A stretch of 64,000 nucleotides of DNA from Siphonodentalium dalli (taxonomy: Eukaryota; Mollusca; Scaphopoda; Gadilida; Siphonodentaliidae): NCBI GenBank assembly GCA_032622095.1, contig CP136067.1, forward strand, positions 42,885,549 through 42,949,548, in the 5' to 3' direction. This document shows, piece after piece, positions 11,395 through 22,640 of the stretch. The translations under genes were made by a program, and so were the position numbers. The notes below the pieces were generated by a model. It had not been told where the DNA came from. It worked only from the letters and a program-made list of their open reading frames with translations, and searched no databases. Within the stretch, counting starts at the first letter, position 1; each line of letters begins with the position of its first letter.

Positions 11395-11615
11395 GAAAAA
11401 AACTGCAGACACAGGGTGGAAAAAACTTTTTTCTTCGGTTTGGGTACCCCCCCCCCAAAAACACTGACCTTTTGCCCCCCCCCCCCCCAGAAAAATCAAA
11501 TCTACCCCAGCCGGACAACAACTCGGTTTGACCGGAAACCGAAAAAAACACCGGAGCATACAATTCACGAGGAGTTGCTTGGTAACTTAGTTTAGATTAT
11601 TATGACTAACATGGT
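11395..11615 (+). repeat. Remnant of the last 0.2 kb of a preceding array unit (U0)
   Basis: From a G-run through ACTGCAGACACAGGGTGGA, two C-runs, CCAGCCGGACAACAACTCGG and TAGTTTAGATTATTATGACT, this matches the end of each array unit (27440-27713, 37250-37508, 48365-48628). The match stops at ATGGT (11611-11615), exactly where the 6.3-kb element begins. The array resumes at TACCAGTAGAACG (17934). Confidence 0.85.
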
Positions 11616-11621
11616 CATTCA

Positions 11622-12291
11622 CTGACCAACCGTTTCCCCGTTGTGGTGTGCGTTTGGCCGTTGTGGTGTGGTGAAACGCCGTTGTACGGTATTTTTGGCG
11701 AAATTCGCAAGCGGGTAGGAGAGGGCTGATCACCAAAATCGGGATGGAGAGTTAATGTGCGTATTTATAATAATGAGACCCCCACAGCCCTGAAGAATGA
11801 TATTATACCCAACGAATTAGCACTTCCCTGGCTCTCTGTTTGTTTGTACGGCTGAGAAATAGCCTACACAAAATGCCAGGGTGGGCATTCTGACAATGGT
11901 TCCTCGACATGAAAGCCTTATTTGCTCACCCCTGAACACAATTTGACACCCCGCTGGTATTCTCCACGTAAGAAAAATTATCCCCGATCATGCTGGTAAC
12001 GGCCCCAATTCTCCAATGGCCTAAATATTCAATAAAATCCCAATCGAAGTGGGTCAACAGCAGCGAAAAAATGACAACGCCGTTGTGGTTTTCATGGCAA
12101 CAACGTTGTGGTCGGGCTGGTTTTTCGGCGATCATGCAGTATTTTGATGTTTTTGAGACCAGAACAAGGTGTTTCACGCCTATTTCGTATTGTGTATCCA
12201 AAATATTACATGTATTATCCGTATAAGCAATGTTTACTCGTGTATACATGCCACGTAACCTGTCCCCATAAACACGGTTTTTGTGCTCCAA
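11622..12291 (+). repeat. Left arm of the 6.3-kb element
   Basis: Starts CTGACCAACCGTTTCCCCG, has tandem CCGTTGTGGTGTG words, and ends GTGCTCCAA. The complement is found at 17236-17925 with few mismatches and small indels. ORFs in this arm are mirrored in the other and are not supported as genes. Confidence 0.85.
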
Positions 12292-12370
12292 GCAAGGTAT
12301 ATATTATTGTCCACATAGGCCTATACCACGGCGTGGAACGCGCGTACATCACATTTTGAATCTCTAAAGC

Positions 12371-14290
12371 CCCTGTCACACTCAGGCCGGCGCTCTCATT
12401 GCGCTGCAAAAGTATCAAAGCGCCCACCTAAACGCACTAAGGTCTCCAAGAACCGATTGGTGACGCAGTGGACAATGGGTACAACGGGCGAGGATCTCCA
12501 TGGTCACCCATAGGTGCCAGAGCGCCGCGCTTGTTTCATGCGTGCACAAAACAAGCGCAGAGGCTCGGCGTTCTGACCAGGACGTAGTACTGTCGCCGTG
12601 ACAGCGCAAAGCAAAGCGCCAAGCGAGCGACGTGAGCGTTATGTGGACGTAGCAAGAGCGCATATTAGCTTCTCGTGGTCGCAGCAAGAAATTATTCTTG
12701 TCTATTGCGACTACAGTAAGCTTAATCAAATTTTCATTACGTGCCTTTCCCGTCCTTAATACGCTCAATGAGGCTCTGTCCAAAACTTATTGCGCTCTTT
12801 CTGCGCTGTCATGGGGTGTTATGGACTGGTTCCCGCTCATAGACGTCCACATTGTGCTGCCACTGCGACTCTGGCGATCGCGTTACGCCCAAGCGTTATA
12901 CATGGCGTTCTTCCGGTGTTTACAGCAGGTTTACAGTACGATCCCACTTTGAAATGCGGTCTGCTCATACCACTGTCACACTCCGCTGCGATCAGGCTGG
13001 CGTTTGCTTTGAGTTGAAAAAGTATCAAAATACGAGTAACGCACAGTGGAAGCGCGGAAAATTGTCAGAAATTTCCAATCTGTTAAAACAAGAGAACCAA
13101 TGTCAGAAATGGTAACGCGCTCAAGATAATATATTATAAACCCAAGAATGTAATTGTAGAATATAAAATATATTGGTTTTGCGAATGACCAACTCAGAAT
13201 TAACTCATAAATAACAATAACAACCAGCACCTAATTAACGAACCGGTGGCCGACTCGACCGTCTCCGACCACAACCCCCAGTGGGCTGCAGAAATTTCTT
13301 TCATTTGTAATTGACATATAGTTTATCACAAACCAAAAATCAACATTAATCAACGTTGATTAACACAATAAACGAAATTGAATTTCCCCAACTACATGCA
13401 CCTTTTACGGGACTCGACCTCCAGCTCGCAGTTTGACCTTTAATCATCCCAAAAATTCCCATTCTATAAATAAAACTAATAAAACACCCATTGATAATGT
13501 CAGCTCGCACGCGAAACGAGAAACTCCCCACCAGTTATACATGCGGCGCGCGTGACAAGCTATGCTCCTATCCCGCTTATCACGTTTTCATCGCGCTCTT
13601 TGTACGACCCATTGGCGTTCCTGCTTTCTCAAGTCTCACGCTCTCACTGCGTTTCCTCCACGCCGTAGACGCTCTTAATGCGTTCAAGTCGTTGTAATTG
13701 CGTTGTTAGTACGCTTTGCGCTGTCATGGCGACGGTACTACGCCTGGTCAGAACGCCGAACCTCTGCGTTTGTTTTGTGCATGCACAAAACAAGCGCGGC
13801 GCTCTGGCGCGATCACGGAGACCCTCTCCCGTCCTAGCCAGTGTCCACTGCGTCACAAATACGTTCTTGGATACCTCACTGCGCTTTGCTTGGCGCTTTG
13901 ATTATTTTTCAGCGCAATGCAAGCGCCGGCCTGATCGCAGCGGAGTGTGACAGTAGTTTAATCGGACAGCTAATCTATGGAAGAGTGTTGGGTATTTTCC
14001 CCACAACCTAAAAACTGACTATGACTGGAGAACGCAGGAGGCGCTATCTATACTCTCCACGCCCGCGCAGAGAACGTTTTGCGAACTTATTGAGAACGTA
14101 CTAGCATCACAATGACAGCGACTTGAACGCACTAAGAGCGTGAGACTTGACAAAGTAGGAACGCAATAGGAGCATACTTTGTTTTAAAAGTTTGACAATT
14201 TTCGACAGTTTTCGGCGCTCCTCCTGCGTGTTACTCATATGTTGGTACTTTTTCAGCGCAGTGAGAGGGCCGGCCTGAGTGTGACAGGGG
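12371..14290. mobile_element. Nested TIR/foldback complex, CCCTGTCACACTC family
   Basis: Outer ends are CCCTGTCACACTCAGGCCGG at 12371 and its complement ending at 14290. A second, inner pair of the same family (CACTGTCACACTCCGC at 12971; complement ending about 13954) sits inside. Left outer matches right inner (12371-12610 against 13713-13953) and left inner matches right outer, so two related elements are nested or recombined. The sequence is unusually GC-rich with many GCGCT and TGCGTT words. Several ORFs of 60-120 codons here mirror each other across the palindrome and are not genes. Confidence 0.75.
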
Positions 14291-15687
14291 TTTAACCAAA
14301 GCGGATTTGATTTAAAATTGATTGTGGATTAAAGTGGATATAAGGGCTGTGTCCGACGGAATAAATTAGTGGATGAGGCATATAATTTCTCATTACATCT
14401 TTTATAACCAGTGGATGATAAAAACTCGGAATTTGAACATCAAATACTGCTTAACCGTTTAATTGATATTTGTAAAATTCACACATATTAATTTGTTCTC
14501 TCACATAGCCCACAACTCATGCACCAAATATATAACATAAAATGTACGAAGTGAGCGGCTTATAGATTACAAAGTGATGTAAGTTCCCCGTCCTGTATAC
14601 TCATGATACTGCTGTTTGACCAACTCAAGTTTATTTGGCGCGAATCTAGGCGATTTGATTACGAAAAGTATAAACGTACTCAAAACCTACCCTCACCCTA
14701 TTTCATAAAAGTTTTACCACAATGGTATTTCCAAGAAAGCCACACATATAAATATATTAATTTCCATATATGCCATATGATGATTACGTTCATGAGTATC
14801 ATGTTCTCTTAATACATTTTATAATCGCCGTCGAAATTCTAATTTATGAATCTGATGTATGCTATATAATAACACGTGTCTGGTCTGCTTCTCGAGTATT
14901 GTTATAGAATAGAAATAGCTTCATTGGTCCACTGCTGGAGCTTATATACGGTAAGGATCGTTATTGGGGAGATGAGGAACATGAAATATCTTGCGATAAC
15001 GCAAGGATAATTCTACCCAAAAGAAGTTATTTTTTTGTAGTATTACACACTAAACCCTCACACCACATTTAGTTAAATATTATTTATCATGACCCAAATT
15101 CGCTTTTCTTTGTGGGTGGGTCTGGTGTAGGGCGGTGTCATTACATTGTAAATGATGCACGTTATTTTGTTAGTGTCTTTATACGAAATAACGCGAATTG
15201 TTCCTGAGTCCCGTATCCTATAGGAGCACTGGGGGATGAAATATATATCCTTTTTCGTGGTTCATCACTAAACAAAGTTCTAAATATGTAGGTTTTGTTT
15301 GTTATTTCTATACATGTCGTTTACGTTGTAATTGTGTGTCTCAAGTATGCCCATCTAAGTTCAGGGTTAGTGGCTATAACCAGTTTCCCTATCAGTGTTA
15401 TAATTATCGCGTAAAGTTTGTACGCCTTGTTATGCAAAACAAAGTCGGGATATGTAACGTTTTGACTATTATTTACACAGCATAAACGGACAAACTTGAC
15501 AATACCATATTATCTAGTAATATCTGCTATATATTTATGATTGACATAAGTCTATTATAACACAAACTCTGTATTTTAGTATTCTGTCTGACTATTCTTA
15601 ACAACAATCATTATCTCGAAGGCCATATCATGGTTACATATCATGGCACGGGTGAACACAATGTGAAATATCTGTCCACCTGATATA
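14291..15687. other. Core of the 6.3-kb element, nothing recognised
   Basis: AT-rich, no ORF above about 70 codons, no domain and no internal repeat noticed. If the 6.3-kb element is a transposon, this is the only unique stretch of its interior, and it carries no recognisable transposase remnant. Confidence 0.4.
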
Positions 15688-17064
15688 TATATAGTCCAAG
15701 TCTTCTCGTACTAAAACCAGCTAAGATATTGGGTTGGATAGATGCTGGATTTTAGTCCAAGCCTGTCTGCATATGCTTCTTATAACACAACTTACGCCCA
15801 GGATATGTGGCGGGAATTTGTGGTGTATTTTACTCGATTTACCTAAAAAAAATCAATACATGATGCTACATACATCGAAAAGAGTGACATCTTATGGTCA
15901 TAATGGTGTATAATAATCTAACTTTCATGCTAAATTACGCATATAATATACTCCGGTTGATTGCCACAAACATCGCTTTTTTCTCTGTTTGTTTACGTTT
16001 TAACCGTGACTGAAAGCCGAAGTTGTCGGAATAACTTCGTCATAATCCGGAGTTTGTTTTGGGTATACTAGTTTCCGTTTCTATATATAGCGCGGAGTTT
16101 TCGGAACAAAATGGCGAAAACCGATCGCCCCAAAGTCCAGTTTCCATTGTGCTTTGAGAACAATTCCCGCACTAAAAACTTAATGACATAATGGCGGATC
16201 AGAACGGCAGTTTTGTTGACAATTTTCACAAGAAACTTGTCAAAATTGGAGCAAATTAGAACTCTTGTGTCTGACTTGCCATGTGTGTGATTTTCGTCCA
16301 TGTGCATTTTGACTTTTGTGTAGATAAAATAATCGGAGAACCGAATCACACAGTTTCTAAATATAGTTCTTCTGTTTTAGTGGGACTTTTCAAACGTAAG
16401 GTTCAAAATTTATACAAATTTTGTTTGATTTTCTTATGTGCTTAAACAAGAGCAGTATATTGCTCTGTTCGCTTAGTATATATCTTAATTTCGCGGAAGT
16501 CCACCAAATGTTTGTGAAATGTAGCGCCATATTTATTCTAATGCTCGTTGTGTTTACACTGTTTTAAACTTTGAGAGGGTTGTAATTCCCGTAATTTATT
16601 TAATGTATTACATTTATATCTTCAATGTTTACTTAATCTATTTATTTTTTATTTATTGACACACATAATTACGATAACAATGGAGAATTCATCGTAATTT
16701 GCGTGGTTAGTCGAAAATCTACGGAATATTTTCAATGGAAAATGCCGAACACAGTTCGCGAGGTCAACTGAGTTCGCATACTTTTAAAAATTTGTAAACA
16801 GTGCGGTAAATGTCTCTTTTCACATTAAATTACCGCTTTCAATTCACAAACATGATGTGGGTTTCAGATCAAATAGCATGTCTTCTGCGGAAAATATCCG
16901 TTTATTGTCGCAATTGTGATATTTTATTTCATATAATTGTGGCTTTATTTGAGCGGGTCATTAACGATTAACTCGTGTCATAAGAAGGCATAGGGCGCGA
17001 TCTCGGACTAAACACCAGCAAATCGCCATACAAATATCTTAGCTGGTACGAGAAGACTTGGATT
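15688..17064. mobile_element. Mutator-like MITE, copy 1
   Basis: Flanked by the 10-bp direct repeat ACCTGATATA (15678-15687 and 17065-17074). Ends read TAGTCCAAGTCTTCTCGTAC and its complement (GTACGAGAAGACTTGGA). The interior is homologous along its length to 56439-57783, whose ends match better. Direct repeats of 9-10 bp with long TIRs are the hallmark of Mutator-like elements (family knowledge). No transposase is encoded. A short ORF at 16191-16259 is shared with other copies. Confidence 0.75.
16191..16259 (+). other. 23-codon micro-ORF inside the Mutator-like MITE
   Basis: Reads MADQNGSFVDNFHKKLVKIG and two more residues, then TAG. Copy 2 (56926-56994) has MEDQKGSFVDNFRKQLVKIG with the same length and stop, and unit U1 has a similar frame (about 23414-23482, starting MVNQSGSF). 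It could be a captured first exon or simply ancestral non-coding homology. U4 has a frameshift in it. Confidence 0.35.
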
Positions 17065-17235
17065 ACCTGATATACAGAATTTCAACCAACTTTTCGGTCG
17101 TATATTCACACTAAATATACCAAAACCATACAGCATATAAGTCAAAATGAAGATTAATGTCCCGCATATATGGACACTTAACGGGCAGTTCATAACACCT
17201 CATAACTGGCCTTTAAAATGCATGACTTGTTCGAT

Positions 17236-17925
17236 TTGGAGCACAAAAACGTGTTTATGGGGACAGGTTACGTGGCATGAGTGTATGCACGAGTAAACAT
17301 TGCTTATACGGATAATACATGTAATATTTTGGATACACAATACGAAATAGGCGTGAAACACCTTGTTCTGGTCTCAAAAACATCAAAATACTGCATGATC
17401 GCCGAAAATCGAAAAACCAGCCCGACCACAACGTTGTTGCCATGAAAACCACAACGGCGTTGTCATTTTTTCGCTGCTGTTGACCCATTTCGATTGGGAT
17501 TTTATTGAATATTTAGGCCATTGGAGAATTGGGGCCGTTACCAGCATGATCGGGGATAATTTTTCTTACGTGGAGAATACCCGGGCCAGCGGGGTGTCAA
17601 ATTGTGTTCAGGGGTGAGCAAATAAGGCTTTCATGTCGAGGAACCATTGTCAGAATGCCCACCCTGGCATTTTGTGTAGGCTATTTCTCAGCCGTACAAA
17701 CAAACAGAGAGCCAGGGAAGTGCTCATTCGTTGGGTATAATATCCTTCTTCAGGGCTGTGGGGGTCTCATTATTATAAATATGCACATTAACTCTCCATC
17801 CCGATTTTGGTGATCAGCCCTCTCCTACCCGCTTGCGAATTTCGCCAAAAACACCGTACAACGGCGTTTCGCCACACCACAACGGCCAAACGCACACCAC
17901 AACGGGGAAACGGTTGGTCGGTGTG
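17236..17925 (-). repeat. Right arm of the 6.3-kb element
   Basis: Reverse complement of 11622-12291, slightly longer through small indels. It starts TTGGAGCACAAAAAC and ends CGGGGAAACGGTTGGTC. Confidence 0.85.
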
Positions 17926-18025
17926 TCATTGTCTACCAGTAGAACGCAGATTAGTACCTCGTGATGTCATGACATGTACAAACATGTATATTGGTGATCG
18001 CAACGCTTTGTATGCACTTTAAAAA

Positions 18026-18202
18026 ATGACAACTAGTCATTACCTCGACTTTGAAAAAGATGCAAATGAGATGAGTGAGATACAAGCATATAACTGTTTT
18101 CTGATACCATTGGAGGAGAAATTGTTTAATACATGGGATAGTTCTGCAGTAAAAATTTGCCAGATAAGCGATCGCAGGGTAGAATCTGCATTCGACTGGT
18201 AG
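18026..18202 (+). other. 58-codon ORF of unknown origin (U1)
   Basis: Begins MTTSHYLDFEKDANEMSE and continues with PLEEKLFNTWDSSAVKICQ before a stop. It is preceded in another frame by VPRDVMTCT and followed in a third by GRICIRLVDTDIVGIIKRVN up to 18354. These three pieces could be one decayed protein with two frameshifts. I recognise no family. Copies lie at 27806-27982 and 37601-37777; in U4 (from 48721) a 2-base insertion breaks it. Confidence 0.35.
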
Positions 18203-18423
18203 ACACTGACATAGTCGGCATTATTAAGAGGGTTAATGGGGTGAATATCACATGTAAACCAAGACAGTGTTTATCCAAAATTGTTTTAGGTGGATTGTAC
18301 TACTCATGTATATATGATTTGGATATTAAGGTTAATCCATATTCTATAAAATGAGAGAAAATTGAAGTTGTGAGTCTGAAAATACATATTTGGAAAAAAA
18401 TTACATGCAAATGTTTTCCGACA

Positions 18424-18543
18424 ACCCCCCCCCCCCCCCCCCTAAATGAATAAGGAAAAAATTTACGTGTAAATTTTTGACGCATATGTACCCCACCCCC
18501 ACCCCCGGTACGTTGTGTCCCGCAGTCCCCCCCCCTCCTGGTG
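18424..18543. repeat. C-run module (U1)
   Basis: A run of 18 C starts at 18425, followed by CCCCACCCCCACCCCCGG and another C-run near 18528. Equivalent first runs are 15, 14 and 15 in U2, U3 and U4, with T interruptions in U2 and U3. Complementary G-quadruplex potential is high. Confidence 0.8.
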
Positions 18544-19058
18544 GTACCCGGCGTGTGGTGCTTTAGGGTCTATCACCTCAATCAACGTCGTGTCGTAGTA
18601 AAATAATACACTGTTGGTCAATGTCATGCCTGAAACAAGATTATTCAGAAATTTCAGACTGTAACAGAGACTGATATAAATGTAGTTCCGATAGTTAAAA
18701 TTTTATAGTCAACATTTGGCGCAAACTATGTGGATATCAAGAGTACAATATTGACCTATATATTCAACCAATTTTCTGATGCAATGGTTATGATGACCTG
18801 TTAAATAAGGCGTTGACCAATAATCCATCTATGCATAATCATAGAGTTAGAACAAAATGTTTCAAAAATAGAATTATATCTCTCTACTACAAGTATATAC
18901 GCTTCATGCACATTTCGAACGTTCTTCGCGAGATTTCTGATTCAAAAACAGCCATAAAAACTGTCACGAGAATGTGGTGAGAAACTTTTACGAAAATCGT
19001 TATTATTCGAGAGAACCTTTTTCCGATCAGGATTCCTCGATTCATATTCATTCTTTAA

Positions 19059-19449
19059 CCCTTTACCCAACAGAAGGGCCCTGTGCCAATGCATTCTCTT
19101 ATATATGCGAGTCGACCATAAGTCGCCTCGCATATATAAGAGAATGCATTGGCTTAACACATTAAAAATTATAAAATTGTTAAAGAATGTAAGAAAAAAT
19201 GGTAAAAAGTGTTAAAAAAGATTTTTTTTAGGCCAATGCATTCTCTTATATATGCGAGGCGACCTATGGTCGACTCGCATATATAAGAGAATGCATTGGC
19301 ACAGGGCATAACTGTAACTATCACAATGTGGTCAAAGAGCCGGTTCCAATGATACCCATATTGGTATGGTTCTATTGAGACAGACCGAAGATATTTTAGG
19401 CTGTTGAAGCTTTATTTGGCCGGTTTTGGCCGGTTTGTTGGGTAAAGGG
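19059..19449. mobile_element. piggyBac-type MITE with two palindromes (U1)
   Basis: Termini CCCTTTACCCAACA and TGTTGGGTAAAGGG are flanked by TTAA on both sides (19055-19058, 19450-19453), the canonical piggyBac target duplication; piggyBac ends also start with CCC (family knowledge). Inside are two nearly perfect hairpins at about 19083-19154 and 19229-19301, each made of CCAATGCATTCTCTTATATA and its complement around a GGCGACC/GGTCGAC centre, separated by about 75 bp of A-rich DNA. No coding capacity. Confidence 0.85.
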
Positions 19450-20442
19450 TTAATGCCCATGATGCCCATTGCCCGGGAATCTATGAGGCCCCCACCCCAC
19501 CCCCATGGAATACGGAATACCACTTAACACAGAGGGTGGAATACGGAATACCAGTTAACAGCCATATGGAATACATAAAAATATATGAAAACTTCATTTT
19601 TTGGAAGGTCGGCGTACGAATACCGGTATTTTTGAAATACCGAATACCTCCTAACAGAGGGGCCAGAATACGGCGTACCTCATAACAGGGCATGGAATAC
19701 GGCGTACGAAAAGGGGGTGGGGGCATCATCTATTTAAACTGAATTGCTATACACACAATCATCTCTAACTGATTTACCCCTATAGCAGCGGATATCCTTA
19801 TTAGTCAACCATTTCTTTAATAAATGGATTCTCTCATCAGTTATAAACATATAAATTACAATGGTCTTTTCGTCATATGATAGGGTTCAGGTGACATACA
19901 GGAGACATTCAATAACCGCAACAGAAGAATTACCAAGAATCTCTCAGTTTTTATAAAAAAAAGGTCATTGATATATTTCGGAACTCTTGAGGCTACATTT
20001 TCGGACAAACAAGTAACCCCCTTCAAAATATACCGATATAATATACTTGTTTCTTACACATGTACGAAAACTTTATAAAGAAGGACCCCAACACCAATAT
20101 AATAGTTTATGGCTGTGGATGCGCTTATTTGATAAGCGCCACAACTTGCCCACAAGTACTACAATCCGATTCCTCTTGAGGCTGAATAACTTAAACCATT
20201 CAAAATCCATATCCACTGACCGAACATGTAACCATTACGCCGAAATTAATAACAATAACCCTATACATTGTATATCTATCAGATAAGATATAAATATAAT
20301 TATATACAGATGAAGACACTATTGTATACACAACTATATTATATCTAAATGTGCATTCATGCAAAACAAAATTATATTTGCATCGATATTTACAATAACT
20401 ATGTTTCTGTTATATCTATTTTGATGATCAGAATACTAATAA

Positions 20443-20466
20443 ATTGATTGATTGATTGATTGATTG
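20443..20466 (+). repeat. (ATTG)6 microsatellite (U1)
   Basis: Six ATTG units after AATACTAATAA. U2 has six (30242-30265), U3 five (41295-41314), U4 four (50759-50774). Such ATTG tails are typical LINE 3' ends (family knowledge), so upstream DNA may be a LINE 3' region. Confidence 0.9.
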
Positions 20467-20890
20467 ACGAACAGATATAATACAAATACCACGGATTTTT
20501 ATTCAGTGGTATGCACTGTTCAGATAATAAGTTCATGGTCGTTTGTTTTACTTATTATGTGAACATTTTTCTGAGGGAACTACTCGCCAATGAGTATTTG
20601 GTATCAAACATGCAGTTAGTGTGTCTGAAGCTATCCCGCACAGCGGGCAAGTATCACAAAATTCACCATCTGGGGACCTCATTCTTCTTATCTTCTGGGA
20701 AGTAACTATATAGTCTCAAATTAACATTGTTTTAGTTACTTTTCCCCTTCTGTTAAGTTTCTATATCCCCTATTTTGCAGAAGATAAATGCATAATCGAG
20801 ATGACTGATGGGTGACTATAACCAACTTCAACTGGGGAACTTCAATCTGATCCTAGGTCTTCCATAGCAGTTGAGGCCTATAAGCAGAAC

Positions 20891-20971
20891 GAGGTTCCTA
20901 TAGAAGGTAAATTTTGTGACGCTAGCTCGCCGTGCGGTATAGCGTAACTAAATTCACCGTATGGGGACCTC
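20891..20971. repeat. Short hairpin element, GAGGTYCC type (U1)
   Basis: GAGGTTCCTATAGAAGGTAAATTT pairs imperfectly with AAATTCACCGTATGGGGACCTC (about 80 bp). Equivalent copies: 30690-30770, 41776-41856, 51231-51311. A second, better paired copy lies about 300 bp upstream in U3 and U4 only. Confidence 0.65.
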
Positions 20972-21274
20972 AGTCTGCAAATGAGTGACACACTATTTGC
21001 AGGTTTGTTTAGTATAGAAAGAGTCAAAGACGGCGTATCTCTTCCGCAAACTTTAGGTATTGATTCGGAGATACAATATTATAATTTGGAATCAGAAATT
21101 CAACAGGATCTTCTGTCAACAGAAACTTTTTTTTGTGTTATTTCTACGGGCTCGGACAGGAAATGTTACTTCATTTTAGAATATTATAACATTTTGATTG
21201 ACGCCTGATATGCTGACAACACTTGTATTCTCGTTTTGATTATATCAACTTCCCTTTTCTTATAGCAAGCAGTG

Positions 21275-21795
21275 ATTAAAGGTTTAAAATGTTTTGGGAG
21301 GTTTGCATTTGATCGCGATGATTAGTGCTAAATGTCTGCTTGTGCATGTGATATCTTGGTTCGATATCCAGGGAAAGCGATTATGTCAGTTGATCGGGGT
21401 TAAATTTGGTTTTGTACACGTAATACTTTATAATCAAGTAAAGTAAAAGGTATTCAGTTTCGTGTCTGCGAATGTGTTCCAAGAAGGATATTTTTCTTTG
21501 CCAGACCGCGATGTTTAAATTGGTGTGTGGCTACCATAAAGGAACGTATAGTGGGGCAATTGTAGAAAATATGAGATATCGTTTCTTCATGGATATTGCA
21601 TCTTTGACATAAATTATTCCGTCTGATCTTAGTTTCATATTAAAAAAAAATATTTGTTCCTAGATTTCTAGTCATATTCTGCACCGAAACCAGCGGTATT
21701 TTGTATCCAATAAATGGACGAAGGGCCCAGAGAAGGTCTGTTTCCATGGAATATCTGTATTTAATTTGTTTTCCTATTTATTCTGCGCGGATGAT
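21275..21795 (-). pseudogene. L1/Tx1-like LINE ORF2 3' fragment (U1)
   Basis: On the minus strand this encodes the C-terminal zinc-knuckle region of a non-LTR retrotransposon ORF2, with CQRCNIHEETISHIFYNCP (CxxC...H...C) and, one frame over, a tail YLLLYLIIKYYVYKTKFN. In U1 and U2 a substitution near 21642 creates a TAA upstream of the knuckle, and a frameshift separates knuckle and tail. It is a dead 5'-truncated relic. The clade is inferred from the knuckle plus the LxxKYYxYK tail. Confidence 0.7.
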
Positions 21796-22268
21796 GCTCG
21801 AACAACAAGAACAAGAACAAGAAAAACAACAACAACAACATTTCTTCAAAAGACGCTTTTGTTATCAGAATCGATTAATTACCAAAAAATAATGTTAACC
21901 ACTGTCAACTATGGTATAAAATTTTGCAAAACGTATATATCAACATTTTGTTCAACGCAATTTGATATCGAGAGTATGTCTGTCGGTTCGTCAAATATTT
22001 ACTAGGCCGCCAAATATTCCAGGTTCTGAATCAAATATTCCCCCCGAAGCCAAATAAATACTAATTTGGAGCGTTAATTCGGAGTATGTATCTTTAACTG
22101 TTGATAATAAAGTATCATAGGAAAATATTCCCCCCATTTTTATTCCGTAACAAGATTGATATTCTCTGGGATTGTTGGTCGTTCTACTATTTTGACTTCC
22201 TGGTCACTGTTATAGTCAAGTTTAATTATTTGTATGTTGGCTTACAAAGTCAATGTAAATGTTGTTAT

Positions 22269-22328
22269 GCCAACGCATTCTCTTATATATGCGAGGCTCC
22301 ATGTGATACTTGCATATATAAGAGAATG
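22269..22328. repeat. GCATTCTCTTATATATGCGAG hairpin (U1), solitary
   Basis: GCATTCTCTTATATATGCGA pairs with TTGCATATATAAGAGAATG around GGCTCCATGTGATAC. It is the same stem as in the piggyBac MITE but without the TTAA ends. It is followed by (GAAT)n. Copies: 32068-32127, 43154-43213, and 53362-53427 in U4, where the right arm keeps GCATTG and is more complete. Confidence 0.75.
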
Positions 22329-22640
22329 AATGAATGAATGCTTTATTCTCAGCCATTTTTACATGGGTTTTGTCACAGGGTTTTCGAAAAAAGAACATTG
22401 AGGAAGCTTCAGTCACGGAAGGGTTAATAATTTATTTACTAAATACTAATAATAGACTAGCAGTTCACTTAGAAACTGTTCAGATAATAAATACAACAAA
22501 CTTAATTATTATCTGAACATTTCTCACAATGGAATCCTTCTGAATTTTTTATTTTATTTTCGCCTGTCTGTCGTCTCATGACTTTACTTACACCCTGAAC
22601 ATCACCCCAGATGAGTAACCAACCTATAACTTTATATATT

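Larger units (their letters stand above)
11616..17933. mobile_element. 6.3-kb element with inverted repeats of about 0.7 kb
   Basis: Inverted arms at 11622-12291 and 17236-17925 flank a 4.9-kb core. The element splits the array junction that reads ATGGTACCAGTAG in the other units. Terminal sequence is near GACCAACCGTTTCCCC, but the outermost 6-10 bases of the two ends differ and no clean target duplication is visible, so the superfamily is unknown. The core has no ORF long enough for a transposase. It holds a foldback complex (12371-14290), 1.4 kb of unrecognised DNA and a Mutator-like MITE (15688-17064). An alternative is two inverted copies of one repeat brought together by rearrangement. 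Confidence 0.7.

Noticed and set aside
11926-12291. 121-codon minus-strand ORF in the left arm of the 6.3-kb element
   Set aside because: The matching frame in the right arm is broken by indels, and no transposase motif is seen.
12415-13950. Several ORFs of 75-122 codons in GC-rich DNA
   Set aside because: They mirror each other across the inverted arms of the CCCTGTCACACTC complex and have no domain.
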